Source: Flavobacterium urocaniciphilum
Lineage (GTDB): Bacteria > Bacteroidota > Bacteroidia > Flavobacteriales > Flavobacteriaceae
Length of the DNA stretch: 64,000 nucleotides
Direction of reading: 5' to 3'
Assembly (NCBI RefSeq): GCF_900110615.1
Contig: NZ_FOEI01000003.1
Coordinates: forward strand, 124,001-188,000
How positions within the stretch are numbered: position 1 is the first letter of the stretch; every line of letters starts with the position of its first letter. This document shows, piece by piece, positions 53,049-62,717 of this stretch. The notes under the pieces were generated by a model, which worked only from the letters and a program-made list of their open reading frames with translations, was not told the DNA's origin and made no database searches. The position numbers were made by a program, and so were the translations under genes.

Positions 53049-53188
53049 AAATAAGCGGTTTTTTTGTTGTAAAGCCTTATAAATGGTAGTTATTAGTAAA
53101 TAACGCTCCGAAATGGCAAATAAATAACCTTGTACGGAATTTAAACGACAATTAAAGAGTAATTAAATTGCAGTTAATGGTAGTTATT

Positions 53189-53296
53189 GACACATTTTAA
53201 TTTAAACAAAAAAAGGACTTTTTTAGCCCTAATTAGTTGATTTTAAACGGTTTTTCGACCTTTTTTATATTGTATTATTATTACATTTTAATTTAT
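53189..53296. repeat. Right-end transposase-binding repeats
   Basis: GACACATTTTAATTT (53189-53203) and TACATTTTAATTT (about 53283-53295) are inverted relatives of the left-end TTGAAATGTG repeats. Also AATGGTAGTTATT occurs twice upstream (near 53083 and 53175). Confidence 0.6.
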
Positions 53297-53304
53297 AGCC
53301 TATA

Positions 53305-53308
53305 CATT
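53305..53308. other. Right copy of the target-site duplication (CATT)
   Basis: Matches 18814-18817; see there. Confidence 0.75.
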
Positions 53309-53479
53309 GCTACTTATGCCTATCAAATACATAATAAAATTCTAGAAACACCTCGTACTACTGATTGGTTTCCAAAAGAAGACGCTTCTGTATTTAAAAA
53401 ACTATTAGCTAAAAACTTTAATTTTTTAGTACAAACTAAGAATAAGTTTTTTGGAAGTGGAACGGCTAAAAATCAGTAA
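53305..53479 (+). pseudogene. 2OG-Fe(II) oxygenase, C-terminal fragment
   Basis: Reads IATYAYQIHNKILETPRTTD onward for 57 codons to a normal stop. Without the phage it continues the frame of 18212-18817 exactly, giving a 258-residue protein. It lacks its own start and the catalytic residues. Its end overlaps the convergent glycosyltransferase gene by 14 bases. Confidence 0.88.
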
Positions 53480-54575
53480 TTAGTTTTTTTAATTCGTTTG
53501 CTGATTTTTTCCAGCAGTAATTTGCTTTTATTTTTTGTGAAATATCAGTAAAATCTTTTGAAAAATCTGTATTTAAGATAGAGATTAGTTTTTCTTTAAA
53601 TTCAACTTCATTAAAAGGATTGAATTCATATTTTTTCAAAAAAGTAAAATCAGACATAGCGGTTTGATTGGAACATATTGTTGGAATTCCTGCAGCAATA
53701 GATTCTAATGGTGGGATTCCAAAACCTTCTGCAATTGATGGATAAACAGATACTTTTGCGCCTCTTAATAAAAGTAGCATTGTTTCAAAATCTGTTTTGT
53801 CCATTTTTATTATTTTACTTTTAATTTTCTCATCTAAATTGTTGTAAACATCAAAAAATTCATAATTATATAAAGTACTATCTCCAATAAATAATAATTG
53901 GTACTCGTTATACAATTTCAAATCTACAAACGATTTTAAAAGCAATTGTTGGTTTTTTCTAGGTTCCCATCTGCTAATATAAATTATATAATTAGTCAAA
54001 TTATATTTTTCAGAAACCGTTTTTTGAATTTCAGATTTGTTATATGTTTCATAAAACACATCATCAACCGCATTTGGAGTAATATGATAATTATGAATAT
54101 TAAAATGTTGAGCTATTTGATTTTTTGAATATTCTGAAACAGTCAACCTAATATCTGCACATTTTGCACCGTGTTTATAAAGAAACGTGTTTTTAATTCT
54201 ACTTAATTTTGAAAAATAATTAGGGAAATCTATAAATAAAACATCATGTGTAGTAACAATATATTTGCAAAGTTTTATAGGTGAAACTATATATTGAAAA
54301 TGAGCAAAATCTATTTTATTTTTAAGAATTAAAAAAGGAATATCGAACAATAATCTTAAGAATTTATTTTTAAAGGAATATTTCAAAAAGACAATGTTTT
54401 CTTGCTCGCCAAAAATGGATTTTAAATTGTTAACATCATTAGCTGCAAAATAAAAGACTATGTTTTTATCTTTAATAAGTTCTAGATATAAACCTTGAAT
54501 ATACGTTCTTGTTCCTTGAAAACCGCCATCAAAGACATGGCAATCTACAAATACTTTTAATTTATGATTATCCAA
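53466..54575 (-). CDS. Glycosyltransferase family 4
   Basis: 369 residues, GT-B. FVDCHVFDGGFQGTRTYIQGL at the N-terminus, ISRWEPRKNQQLLLKSF at the nucleotide site, and SIAEGFGIPPLESIAAGIPTICS for the sugar phosphate. Starts with TTG overlapping the upstream stop. Last gene of the right-hand polysaccharide operon. Confidence 0.85.
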   Translation of the reverse strand: MDNHKLKVFVDCHVFDGGFQGTRTYIQGLYLELIKDKNIVFYFAANDVNNLKSIFGEQENIVFLKYSFKNKFLRLLFDIPFLILKNKIDFAHFQYIVSPIKLCKYIVTTHDVLFIDFPNYFSKLSRIKNTFLYKHGAKCADIRLTVSEYSKNQIAQHFNIHNYHITPNAVDDVFYETYNKSEIQKTVSEKYNLTNYIIYISRWEPRKNQQLLLKSFVDLKLYNEYQLLFIGDSTLYNYEFFDVYNNLDEKIKSKIIKMDKTDFETMLLLLRGAKVSVYPSIAEGFGIPPLESIAAGIPTICSNQTAMSDFTFLKKYEFNPFNEVEFKEKLISILNTDFSKDFTDISQKIKANYCWKKSANELKKLITDF

Positions 54576-55800
54576 TTAAATTTTCTTTTTTGTATAAATA
54601 TTCTCTGTATCCTAATAACAATCCAACTAAAATTGATTTACTATCTAATTTTAGGTAAAATCCCATAAATACCCAACTTGACATCAATAGGAAAATTCCA
54701 GATCCTAATAGCAGTTTATTTAAATTATTAATTTGAATATTATCTGATTCAATTTTTCTTGAAATAAAATAAATAGATAACAAATAAATAAATATTCCTA
54801 ATAAACCTGATTTTAATAAAATGGTTGAAAAAGCATTATGAAGATAAGGATAATAACGCACTTTTGTTCCGTCGTTTGTTACCATAAGTCTTCCAATATC
54901 AACAGTTGAACCTAAACCATTACCTGAAATTATGGCTTGAGTTCCTTTATAATAAATTTGATTAACAGTTCTAATGTTTTCAAAAGATCTAAAATTATCA
55001 TTAAAATCTTTCCAATCTTCTTTGTTAATTTTAGTTTTAAAAGCTTCTATTGGAATAATTTTTACTTTGTATAAAAACTCATCTGTAAACGTTCCTTTTC
55101 TTTTTGGATTGGAATTATAGATGATGGCATAACTAACTAGAGTAAGTAAAATAGTAAAGCTAATTACTTTAACAGATCTTACATTTAAATTGAAAAAGCC
55201 TTTAACAGCCAGAATTAATATTAATATTTGCAAGAAATTAGTTCTTGAAAGATAACATAAAATCGATGTTCCAACTATTAATAAATATAAAAGTCTTTTT
55301 TTCTTTGGAATATCAATACTAAATTTAACTGAAAACAAAAGAAGGACAAAAACGTAAGGTTCAAAGTCATTAAAATATCCTGCATAATGTCTAATTGCTG
55401 AAACAGATAATGTTTTATGAGCTAAAATAGAGTAAAAAATAATTATTAAATGAATTATCGAAAGGAAAACGCCACAATTGATAATATAAATTAAAGCGTT
55501 GTTAGCGTATTTTTTAGCAAAATTATATCCAATAACCAAACCTATAATGGGTTTTAATAAATAGGTAACGTCTCTTATTTTGTTGAAAATTGCGTTATCA
55601 TAAAAAAATAATTCCGTAAGAAAACTAATAATTAATATAACAAAGTAACAACTTATGATATAAAAGAAATTCTTTGAAAAACTAGATCTTATTGTAATAA
55701 ATGCTGTTAATGACCAAACTACAAAGGTTAACTCGTAATTATTAAAAAGTAAAATTACTAAACATAATATATATAATAAATATGCTGGTTTAAACTTCAT
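54568..55800 (-). CDS. Polysaccharide polymerase-like membrane protein (Wzy)
   Basis: 410 residues, about eleven membrane helices, and a periplasmic loop with YYPYLHNAFSTILLKSG. Fits Wzy or O-antigen ligase. Overlaps the flippase gene by 11 bases. A second polymerase-like gene at 15671 suggests two distinct or successive steps. Confidence 0.72.
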   Translation of the reverse strand: MKFKPAYLLYILCLVILLFNNYELTFVVWSLTAFITIRSSFSKNFFYIISCYFVILIISFLTELFFYDNAIFNKIRDVTYLLKPIIGLVIGYNFAKKYANNALIYIINCGVFLSIIHLIIIFYSILAHKTLSVSAIRHYAGYFNDFEPYVFVLLLFSVKFSIDIPKKKRLLYLLIVGTSILCYLSRTNFLQILILILAVKGFFNLNVRSVKVISFTILLTLVSYAIIYNSNPKRKGTFTDEFLYKVKIIPIEAFKTKINKEDWKDFNDNFRSFENIRTVNQIYYKGTQAIISGNGLGSTVDIGRLMVTNDGTKVRYYPYLHNAFSTILLKSGLLGIFIYLLSIYFISRKIESDNIQINNLNKLLLGSGIFLLMSSWVFMGFYLKLDSKSILVGLLLGYREYLYKKENLIG

Positions 55801-57046
55801 AGTTCTTGTTTTTGGGAGCTAAAACCTTATTGTTTAAGGTTAAAAATATAAGTATTAATAATGTTATGAATTCTACAAAAATAAACGAATAAAAAACACC
55901 AAACAAACTGTATTTGTCATAAACTAATGAAATTATTATTAAGTTTAAAATTGACATTGCGATGATTATCCTTGAAAATATTTTTTCAAAATGTAAGGCT
56001 AATAATAATTGTTTAAATGCATAAACAATAAAAAAGATTACTGGATATATCAATGCTGTTTGTAACAACTCTGTAACGTAATTTTTATTTAAAATATTAT
56101 AATAATTAATTATTTCATAACTAAAAACAAATAGTACAATTATTAAAGTGCTTAGAAAAATAAAATTCATGCTATTGAATAATTTCCAACTTCTAACACC
56201 TTTATTATACTTTTTATCAAATTCGAAACAAATCTTAGGATAAATAAAATTAAAACTTAAAAGTACATAGGTTTTAAAAATGGAAATGATTTGATCAACA
56301 ATTCTAAATTGTCCAACTTGTACACTGGTTCCGAAATAATTCACTAATAAAATTGGAGAATACAATTGCATCCAAATAAATATTTGTGAAAAAACATAGG
56401 TTCTGTTTTCATACATATAACCGTATAATTCAGAAATTTTAATCGGTACAAAAACAAATTGATATTTTTTATTTAAAACCAAAAAGAAAACAACTCCTGC
56501 AATAAAAATACTTAAGCCAAATGCTAAGTTAATATATATAAAATCTGATTTCTGATCTAAAAAATAAAAGATTAAAAGGATATAAATGCTTTTTGAAAGT
56601 ATGCTAAAATAAGAAAACAGATTAAACTTTTCTAAACCTTGAAAAATCCATAATGGATTGACAATTTGAGCCATAAAAACAGAAAAACTAAAATAATAAA
56701 GATCTTTTTCTTTGTTAAAAAATTCAAATTGCTGAATGATTATCAAGAAAATTATACTCGATAAAACAATAAAAAATGCTTTAATATAAGTTACTCTTGA
56801 AATGATATAATTTCTTCTATCTATATCATCTCTATTTATAGAAATGTCTTTTACGCCTAAAATATCACACCCAAAATCAATAAAAACAATTATAAAAAAA
56901 GCTACTGATAAACCGATAGCAGATTTTCCGAAATTTTCTTCCCCGCATTTTAAAATGATGTAAGGAATAACAATAAATGGTGCAATTACATTAAAACCCT
57001 GACCAATACCATATTGTAACAGTTTTTTAATTTGAGCATTTGCCAT
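55790..57046 (-). CDS. Oligosaccharide flippase (Wzx)
   Basis: About 418 residues and twelve membrane helices. Moves undecaprenyl-linked repeat units across the inner membrane. FNVIAPFIVIPYIILKCGEENFG and FGCDILGVKDIS match Wzx transporters. I use ATG 57046; a GTG seven codons upstream is possible. Confidence 0.82.
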   Translation of the reverse strand: MANAQIKKLLQYGIGQGFNVIAPFIVIPYIILKCGEENFGKSAIGLSVAFFIIVFIDFGCDILGVKDISINRDDIDRRNYIISRVTYIKAFFIVLSSIIFLIIIQQFEFFNKEKDLYYFSFSVFMAQIVNPLWIFQGLEKFNLFSYFSILSKSIYILLIFYFLDQKSDFIYINLAFGLSIFIAGVVFFLVLNKKYQFVFVPIKISELYGYMYENRTYVFSQIFIWMQLYSPILLVNYFGTSVQVGQFRIVDQIISIFKTYVLLSFNFIYPKICFEFDKKYNKGVRSWKLFNSMNFIFLSTLIIVLFVFSYEIINYYNILNKNYVTELLQTALIYPVIFFIVYAFKQLLLALHFEKIFSRIIIAMSILNLIIISLVYDKYSLFGVFYSFIFVEFITLLILIFLTLNNKVLAPKNKNYEV

Positions 57047-57156
57047 TAATGTTTTTAAAATGTTCACTTATTTGTTTTTGATTTTTAAAAAAAGACTTGA
57101 AACAAAAAAAGCTATAATTAAAAAACTATAGCTTTAAATATATTATTTTGGAAATG

Positions 57157-57699
57157 TTATTTCACAATTTTTTGAATTTCATCAAACAATCTCTTTTCAG
57201 AAGTTGCTTGAGGATCATGAATTCCATTAACAGTTAAAGGCGTTATTATCGCTTTTTCAGCGTCAAAAGTAGCTGTTTTTTGCTCTACTAATAAAAGATT
57301 AAAAAATTCAGTTCCAGAAGCTTTAAACTCTTTACCGAAATAACTCATTTTAAAACTATTAACTGTAAAAGGTTCTTGATCTTTATTTGTACCAAAATCC
57401 ATTCTAATATAATCTGGAATAACTCCTTCTGGTAATCTAAATACGATGTCTTGTGGTTTATCACTTCCTTTAAATTCTGTGAAAAAAGAACTAGTTTCAA
57501 CATAAGTTGTTTCCCCTGCTTTTCTATAGTATATTTGGAAACTATCGTCTTTTTTAACAGTTGCGTTTAATGTTACTGTAAAAACTGTATCCATAACTTT
57601 TTCTGCAACAGCTTCTTGAGAATCTTCAGCTTTTTTGTCTTCGTTTTTACAAGATACAAATAGTAATAATGAGAACGCAAATAAAATTATTCTTTTCAT
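57157..57699 (-). CDS. Lipoprotein of unknown function
   Basis: 180 residues. Signal peptide with lipobox FVSC (Cys17). The mature part is beta-rich and ends in a Glu/Lys helix. It sits between flippase and GT39 genes and has its own -7 box (TATTTTTG on the - strand, 57728-57735). May help export or modify the glycan; not recognised. Confidence 0.6.
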   Translation of the reverse strand: MKRIILFAFSLLLFVSCKNEDKKAEDSQEAVAEKVMDTVFTVTLNATVKKDDSFQIYYRKAGETTYVETSSFFTEFKGSDKPQDIVFRLPEGVIPDYIRMDFGTNKDQEPFTVNSFKMSYFGKEFKASGTEFFNLLLVEQKTATFDAEKAIITPLTVNGIHDPQATSEKRLFDEIQKIVK

Positions 57700-57742
57700 A
57701 TTAAATTTTTTTTTTAATTTATTTGTGCAAAAATATACATTT

Positions 57743-59602
57743 TTAATTAATAATTATTTTTTTATCGGTTAAATATAACCCTTTTTTATGCTCTTTTTTA
57801 TTCTCAATAAAAACGCCTATTTTATATTCTCCTTTTTGGAGATTTGATAATTGAATTTTAGTTATAAATCCAGAATTATCATAATTTAAGCCCTTATTTT
57901 CTGCTTTTGTTATATCTGTTCTTGGTGTCTGTTGACATTTAATAACTTTTGCTTCATTATTATTAACTAAAATTATGCTTATTTTATTGTCTTTACTATC
58001 AATATTTTCTAAAAATCCCCAACCAGAAATCTTATAACTAGTTGCTTCTTTTTCAAAAACTTCAATCCAAACCTTGGCTAAATCTCCATTATTTGTGTTC
58101 AATGGTTTGTATTGATTTATGTCAAATTTTGAAACAGCATCTTTTTCTAGGATAAAATGTCTAGACCATGCGTCTAAACCATCAAAACTTTCATCAATAA
58201 GAAATTTACTATCTACAAATTGTTGAGCTTTCTCGGATAATTTAAATGGTTTTCCATGAGCATCTGTATACCAAAATGGTTTAATTTTGGTTGAATCAGT
58301 CATCATTTCATTGATAACAAATTCTAAATCTGGTTTTTCAATTGTGTTGAATTTATCTTTAAAATAAAAATCAAACCAATATTTAAGACTTGTATAAACT
58401 GGTTCATTATTTTTATTGTTATCTATAACCAATTGTGAAGCTTCTCTAAATTGTGTTTTATTAGGCACTTTGTAATATTTTTTTACAATTGTCAAATCAA
58501 CAAATTGTGAAAAAATTATTAAAAATAAAATACAGTATTTAATAATATTGTTTTGTATTTCACTAATTGAAATGGCTAATATTATAATAATTGCTGGTAA
58601 AATACTATATAAATATCTTGTGATATATAATGGAGTACTTAAATATGATTTTAAGACAAGTATAATTAATGGAAAAGTTATCCAACTTATTAAAATTAAA
58701 AATGTGACAACTCTTTTGTCGGTAATTTTTTTTGTAATACCCTCAGAATTTGGATATTTGAATGCTTTTATAAAATAAAACATTACTAAAATTCCAAAAA
58801 TAAAAAGCACAAATTCTGAATCACAAACTAATTCTTTAATCATTAGTGTTACACCTCCGTTTGTTGGCGCTGGAATCCAATCTGAATAAAATTGTGATGC
58901 TAAATAAAATTTATAAATATTTGGTAAAAAAAATAAAAAGATTACACCAATAGAAAGCATTAACCTTTTAAAGTTTTCTATTTTTTCTTTCTTGTCATCA
59001 ATTAGAAATACTAAAAATATTAATAATAAAAAACCTTGGGCTAAAACATTTGTTACAGAGAAAAAATTTGTATTTAGTAACAAACCTGCGGAAACAGCAT
59101 ATTTTAATGCTTCTTTTTTAGATGGTTTTTTAATAAATTTATATAAATAATAATAAGATGTTAAAACAAAAAATAAATAAAATGTATAGGCTCTTGCATC
59201 TTGTGAATTATAAATACTAAATTGATTTAATGTAATTAGCGCTGCTGCAATTAATCCAACTTTTTTTGAAATTAACTCTTTACCTAATTTATAAATCATA
59301 AAGACGCATAAAATTCCAAAAATCATTGAAGGAATTCTAGCAACAGTCGATTCATATCCAAAACAAATAAAAAAAGTTTTAACAACAATAAAATATAAAT
59401 ATGGAAAACTTTCTCTTATAGTTATATCTTTTATCATATCTACAAAACCAGTATTAGGATTTGCAACATTCATTGTATATAACTCGTCTAACCATAAACT
59501 TTGAAAATCTAATTTAAAAATTCTTAAAAAAGTAGCAACAGCTAAAATGATTATAATCAGTTTGTGCTCATTTAAAAAGTTTATTATTTTAGTTTTATTC
59601 AT
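57743..59602 (-). CDS. ArnT/PMT-like glycosyltransferase (GT39-type)
   Basis: 619 residues with about twelve membrane helices in the first 400. The first periplasmic loop carries the metal-binding acidic pair (WLDELYTMN), typical of GT-C lipid-phosphate-sugar transferases, and NSQDARAYTFYL follows. The C-terminal 200 residues form a soluble periplasmic domain. Acceptor unknown. Confidence 0.8.
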   Translation of the reverse strand: MNKTKIINFLNEHKLIIIILAVATFLRIFKLDFQSLWLDELYTMNVANPNTGFVDMIKDITIRESFPYLYFIVVKTFFICFGYESTVARIPSMIFGILCVFMIYKLGKELISKKVGLIAAALITLNQFSIYNSQDARAYTFYLFFVLTSYYYLYKFIKKPSKKEALKYAVSAGLLLNTNFFSVTNVLAQGFLLLIFLVFLIDDKKEKIENFKRLMLSIGVIFLFFLPNIYKFYLASQFYSDWIPAPTNGGVTLMIKELVCDSEFVLFIFGILVMFYFIKAFKYPNSEGITKKITDKRVVTFLILISWITFPLIILVLKSYLSTPLYITRYLYSILPAIIIILAISISEIQNNIIKYCILFLIIFSQFVDLTIVKKYYKVPNKTQFREASQLVIDNNKNNEPVYTSLKYWFDFYFKDKFNTIEKPDLEFVINEMMTDSTKIKPFWYTDAHGKPFKLSEKAQQFVDSKFLIDESFDGLDAWSRHFILEKDAVSKFDINQYKPLNTNNGDLAKVWIEVFEKEATSYKISGWGFLENIDSKDNKISIILVNNNEAKVIKCQQTPRTDITKAENKGLNYDNSGFITKIQLSNLQKGEYKIGVFIENKKEHKKGLYLTDKKIIIN

Positions 59603-59615
59603 TTTTCAATATTTA

Positions 59616-60449
59616 TTAATTATTTGTTATTTTTTTAGCTACAACTAAACAGCTTCCTCCAACTTTAATTGATTTATTGTTTATGATTTTATTTCTTTCC
59701 CAAGCCCAAATTTTATCAATCATTTTAGACACAAATCCATTTCCTTTTTTATGTTCTGAATTATATCTATCAGCAGAATTTTTTTTAATTAATCCAAACT
59801 TACTTGGTAATGTTCTAAACAAATATACTGCTATTGGTAAAATAGAAAATATATATGTTGATTGCACAATTTCAAAACCATTGTCAAGTAACTTTTTTTC
59901 TAAATTTTTAACTGTATATCTTCTGTAATGACCTGCAATAACATCATCTTCAGACCACAACCATTGATAAGCTGGAACAGTAATATAAACTAATCCGTTT
60001 GGAATTAAATAAGAATGAATATATTTCAAAAAAGAAATATCATTCTCAATATGTTCTACTACATCAAATAAACCAATGGAAGGGATTGACTCTATACTAA
60101 ATCCCGCATCTTCTAAAGTAGAACAAACAATAGTATCTAAATTTCTAGTTTTAGCATTTAAACATCCTTGAATTCCTGGCTCAATTAAAACTGTTTTAAT
60201 TCCTGTTTCCTGTAACCCTTTTGCAACAAAACCATTTCCACCGCCAATATCAAAGAACATTTGCTTATTATTGTGTCTTTTAACCATTTCAATAATACAA
60301 TTATTTCTATGATTAAACCAGAAACTGTTATCTTCTAATTGAAAACAAATTTGATTTCCCTCTTCTGGATAAGATATATTAGATTGGTTTTTAGAAAAAT
60401 AAATTCCGTCTTTTAAATAAAGATTATCTGCAATAGTTGTAATTACCAT
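59616..60449 (-). CDS. SAM-dependent methyltransferase
   Basis: 277 residues, class I fold. MFFDIGGGNGFVAKGL binds SAM, GLFDVVEHIENDISFL is the acidic and post-II region, and NGLVYITVPAYQWLW closes the core. In a polysaccharide operon it probably methylates a sugar. Stops two bases after the transaminase stretch begins. Confidence 0.8.
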   Translation of the reverse strand: MVITTIADNLYLKDGIYFSKNQSNISYPEEGNQICFQLEDNSFWFNHRNNCIIEMVKRHNNKQMFFDIGGGNGFVAKGLQETGIKTVLIEPGIQGCLNAKTRNLDTIVCSTLEDAGFSIESIPSIGLFDVVEHIENDISFLKYIHSYLIPNGLVYITVPAYQWLWSEDDVIAGHYRRYTVKNLEKKLLDNGFEIVQSTYIFSILPIAVYLFRTLPSKFGLIKKNSADRYNSEHKKGNGFVSKMIDKIWAWERNKIINNKSIKVGGSCLVVAKKITNN

Positions 60450-60450
60450 A

Positions 60451-61572
60451 CTATTCTTTTATTTGATTAATTACTGTTTGCACATCTAGTTCATAAAACA
60501 ATGGAAGTCTTACTAATGTATCTGTGAAGTTATCTGTATATGGTAAGTTTCTACCATCGTGTTTTTCAATATAATAAGGGCTAGAATGCAAGCTGATATA
60601 ATGAAAAACCGGATGCGTATTTTGTTTTTTTAATTTGTTTATTAACTCTGAACGTTGTTCAATATTTTTACATTTTAAGAAAAACATATGAGCGTTATTT
60701 GTTGCATAATTTGGAACTTGAGGCAATTCAATTTCATTGTTTTTTGCCCAATTTTCCAATTGAGTATTATACGCTTCCCAATGTTGTTTTCTGATTTTTT
60801 GTATGTCTTCTAAATTTTCTAATTGTGCCCATAAAAAAGCTGCAATAATTTCAGAAGGTAAAAATGAACTACCTATATCCACCCAACCATATTTATCTAC
60901 TTCTCCTCTAAAAAAAGCAGAACGATTGGTTCCTTTTTCCCAAATTATTTCAGCTCGTTCTATAAATTGTTCATCATTAATTGCTAACATTCCGCCTTCA
61001 CCAGAAATAATATTTTTAGTTTCGTGAAATGAAAATGCTGCTAAATGTCCAATAGAACCCAATGCTTTTTTAATTCCGTCTTTTCCTATGTAATAACTGT
61101 CAATGGCTTGAGCTGCATCTTCTACTACATATAAATTATGTTTTTGAGCCAAATTCATAATAATATCCATATCACAAGCCACACCAGCATAATGAACAGG
61201 AACAATGGCTTTTGTTTTTGGTGTAATTAAGGCTTCCAAAGTACTACAATCCATATTTGGATGGTTTGGTAAACTATCCGCAAAAACAATTTTTGCTCCT
61301 CTTAAAACAAATGCATTAGAAGTGGATACAAAAGTATAAGACGGCATAATTACTTCATCGCCTTCTTTAATGTTGATCAGAATTGCAGCCATTTCTAGTG
61401 CGTCTGTACATGAAGTTGTTAGCAATGTTTTTTTGAATCCGAATTTCTCCTCAAAAAAATCTTGACATAATTTTGTATATTTTCCGTTACCAGATATTTT
61501 TCCTGAAACTACAGCATCTGTTATGTATTCTGTTTCTCTACCTGTTAAATAGGGTTTATTAAATGGTATCAT
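60451..61572 (-). CDS. rffA: dTDP-4-amino-4,6-dideoxygalactose transaminase
   Basis: 373 residues, DegT/DnrJ family. PLP enzyme that aminates dTDP-4-keto-6-deoxyglucose. MIPFNKPYLTGRETEYI, SCTDALEMAA, VVEDAAQA and the PLP-lysine segment FHETKNIISGEGG are diagnostic of RffA/WecE. Next to the acetyltransferase fusion and RmlD, so this is a dTDP-sugar branch. Confidence 0.88.
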   Translation of the reverse strand: MIPFNKPYLTGRETEYITDAVVSGKISGNGKYTKLCQDFFEEKFGFKKTLLTTSCTDALEMAAILINIKEGDEVIMPSYTFVSTSNAFVLRGAKIVFADSLPNHPNMDCSTLEALITPKTKAIVPVHYAGVACDMDIIMNLAQKHNLYVVEDAAQAIDSYYIGKDGIKKALGSIGHLAAFSFHETKNIISGEGGMLAINDEQFIERAEIIWEKGTNRSAFFRGEVDKYGWVDIGSSFLPSEIIAAFLWAQLENLEDIQKIRKQHWEAYNTQLENWAKNNEIELPQVPNYATNNAHMFFLKCKNIEQRSELINKLKKQNTHPVFHYISLHSSPYYIEKHDGRNLPYTDNFTDTLVRLPLFYELDVQTVINQIKE

Positions 61573-61575
61573 GAT

Positions 61576-62697
61576 TTATTTCTTAATTAAATCGTTATAA
61601 GATAAAAGACACAAATTATTATCTTGATCATAAATTTTGACTAAACATAAATACAAGTTTTTTGAAGCATCATAAAAAGGTACATTTATTTCTACATTAT
61701 AAACTTGATTTGGATATAAAGGTTTATAAAACTTATAATAGTATGACATAAATAGTGTTCCATTTCCTGGAAATTCCATTCCAAAATATTTAGACATTTC
61801 TGCATTTGCTATTAAGCCGTGTGAAATTCTTTTTACAAAACCTATTTCTTTAGCGTATTCATCATCAAAATGAACAGGGTTTATATCTCCACTTAAAGTA
61901 CCGTAATTTTTTATTGTTTCATCCGAAATTTCTATTTGAAAAGATTTTTTTGGAAAGTGTGAATAGTTTAAAAGACTATTTATGTGTACAGTTGCAAATG
62001 ATTTTTTCATAAAAAAACCTTCTCTACTCCAAACTTTTTGAACAGCGTAGTTTTGTACTTGTGTAGAAACCTTCATTATGTTTACACCTAAATCTTTCAT
62101 GAAACTTTGAGTATATCTAATAATATCAGAATAAACTCCACCACCAGAAGCTGTTGGTAATACTCCATATAAAACTCCTTCTGCTTCGTTATTTTCATTA
62201 GTACAAGTTGCAAAACCAATAATTTCTCCTTGTTTTTTTACTAAAAAGACATATTTGTTTTCTGCACCAATAAAGTCAATAACCCATTCTTTATAACCTT
62301 CTAATATGTTTTGTTTATCGATGTAAGGATTAGAGTTATAATGATTAGTATAACCTGGAAAAATTTTATCTACTAAATCAGAAAGAATATTTTTATCTTG
62401 GTTGGTAGCAAAATCAAAAGTTAAATCACTGTTTTTTAATTCTTTTGGTTGATATTCATTAAAATCAACATAATAATAAACTAGAGTATCCGTTTGAAAA
62501 TAAGGGAAACCTAGATTTTGTAATTTTGAAATTTGAGGTAAATTCTCACATGGCAGTCTTAATATTGTTAAATCTGTGTGGTTCTCTAAAATAGCATTAT
62601 TTAGCGTTTTAATATCTAAAGATTCCATACTGGCTCTTAAAATATTCATTTGGAATCTTTTACTTTCCTTTTCAGATTTAAATATTAAATTATTCAT
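61576..62697 (-). CDS. GNAT acetyltransferase fused to MaoC-like hotdog domain
   Basis: 373 residues. N-terminal part (about 1-235) is a GNAT acetyltransferase like WecD/RffC (LYGVLPTASGGGVYSDIIRY), which would acetylate the dTDP-amino sugar from RffA. The C-terminal part (about 250-373) is a hotdog dehydratase-like domain with SGDINPVHFDDEYAKEIGF and RISHGLIANAEMSK. Combined in one chain the two suggest acyl-group handling. Confidence 0.8.
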   Translation of the reverse strand: MNNLIFKSEKESKRFQMNILRASMESLDIKTLNNAILENHTDLTILRLPCENLPQISKLQNLGFPYFQTDTLVYYYVDFNEYQPKELKNSDLTFDFATNQDKNILSDLVDKIFPGYTNHYNSNPYIDKQNILEGYKEWVIDFIGAENKYVFLVKKQGEIIGFATCTNENNEAEGVLYGVLPTASGGGVYSDIIRYTQSFMKDLGVNIMKVSTQVQNYAVQKVWSREGFFMKKSFATVHINSLLNYSHFPKKSFQIEISDETIKNYGTLSGDINPVHFDDEYAKEIGFVKRISHGLIANAEMSKYFGMEFPGNGTLFMSYYYKFYKPLYPNQVYNVEINVPFYDASKNLYLCLVKIYDQDNNLCLLSYNDLIKK

Positions 62698-62717
62698 TTT
62701 TTATTTCTATATATTAT

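Larger units (their letters stand above)
18818..53304. mobile_element. Mu-like transposable prophage, about 34.5 kb
   Basis: Flanked by CATT and bounded by TATA-starting ends with related inverted end repeats. It encodes a MuA-like transposase, MuB-like ATPase, DUF3164, a divergent repressor, terminase, gp29-like portal, MuF, capsid, sheath, tube, tape measure, baseplate, fibre and lysis genes. No gene in it is obviously broken apart from two frameshift junctions that look programmed or marginal. It appears intact and possibly inducible. Sequence looks less AT-rich than the host flanks. Confidence 0.95.

Noticed and set aside
18811-53307. TACAT as a 5-bp target duplication
   Set aside because: It is present near both ends but would leave the rebuilt oxygenase out of frame, while CATT restores the conserved Arg-Thr-Ser-Ile-Ala-Thr reading.
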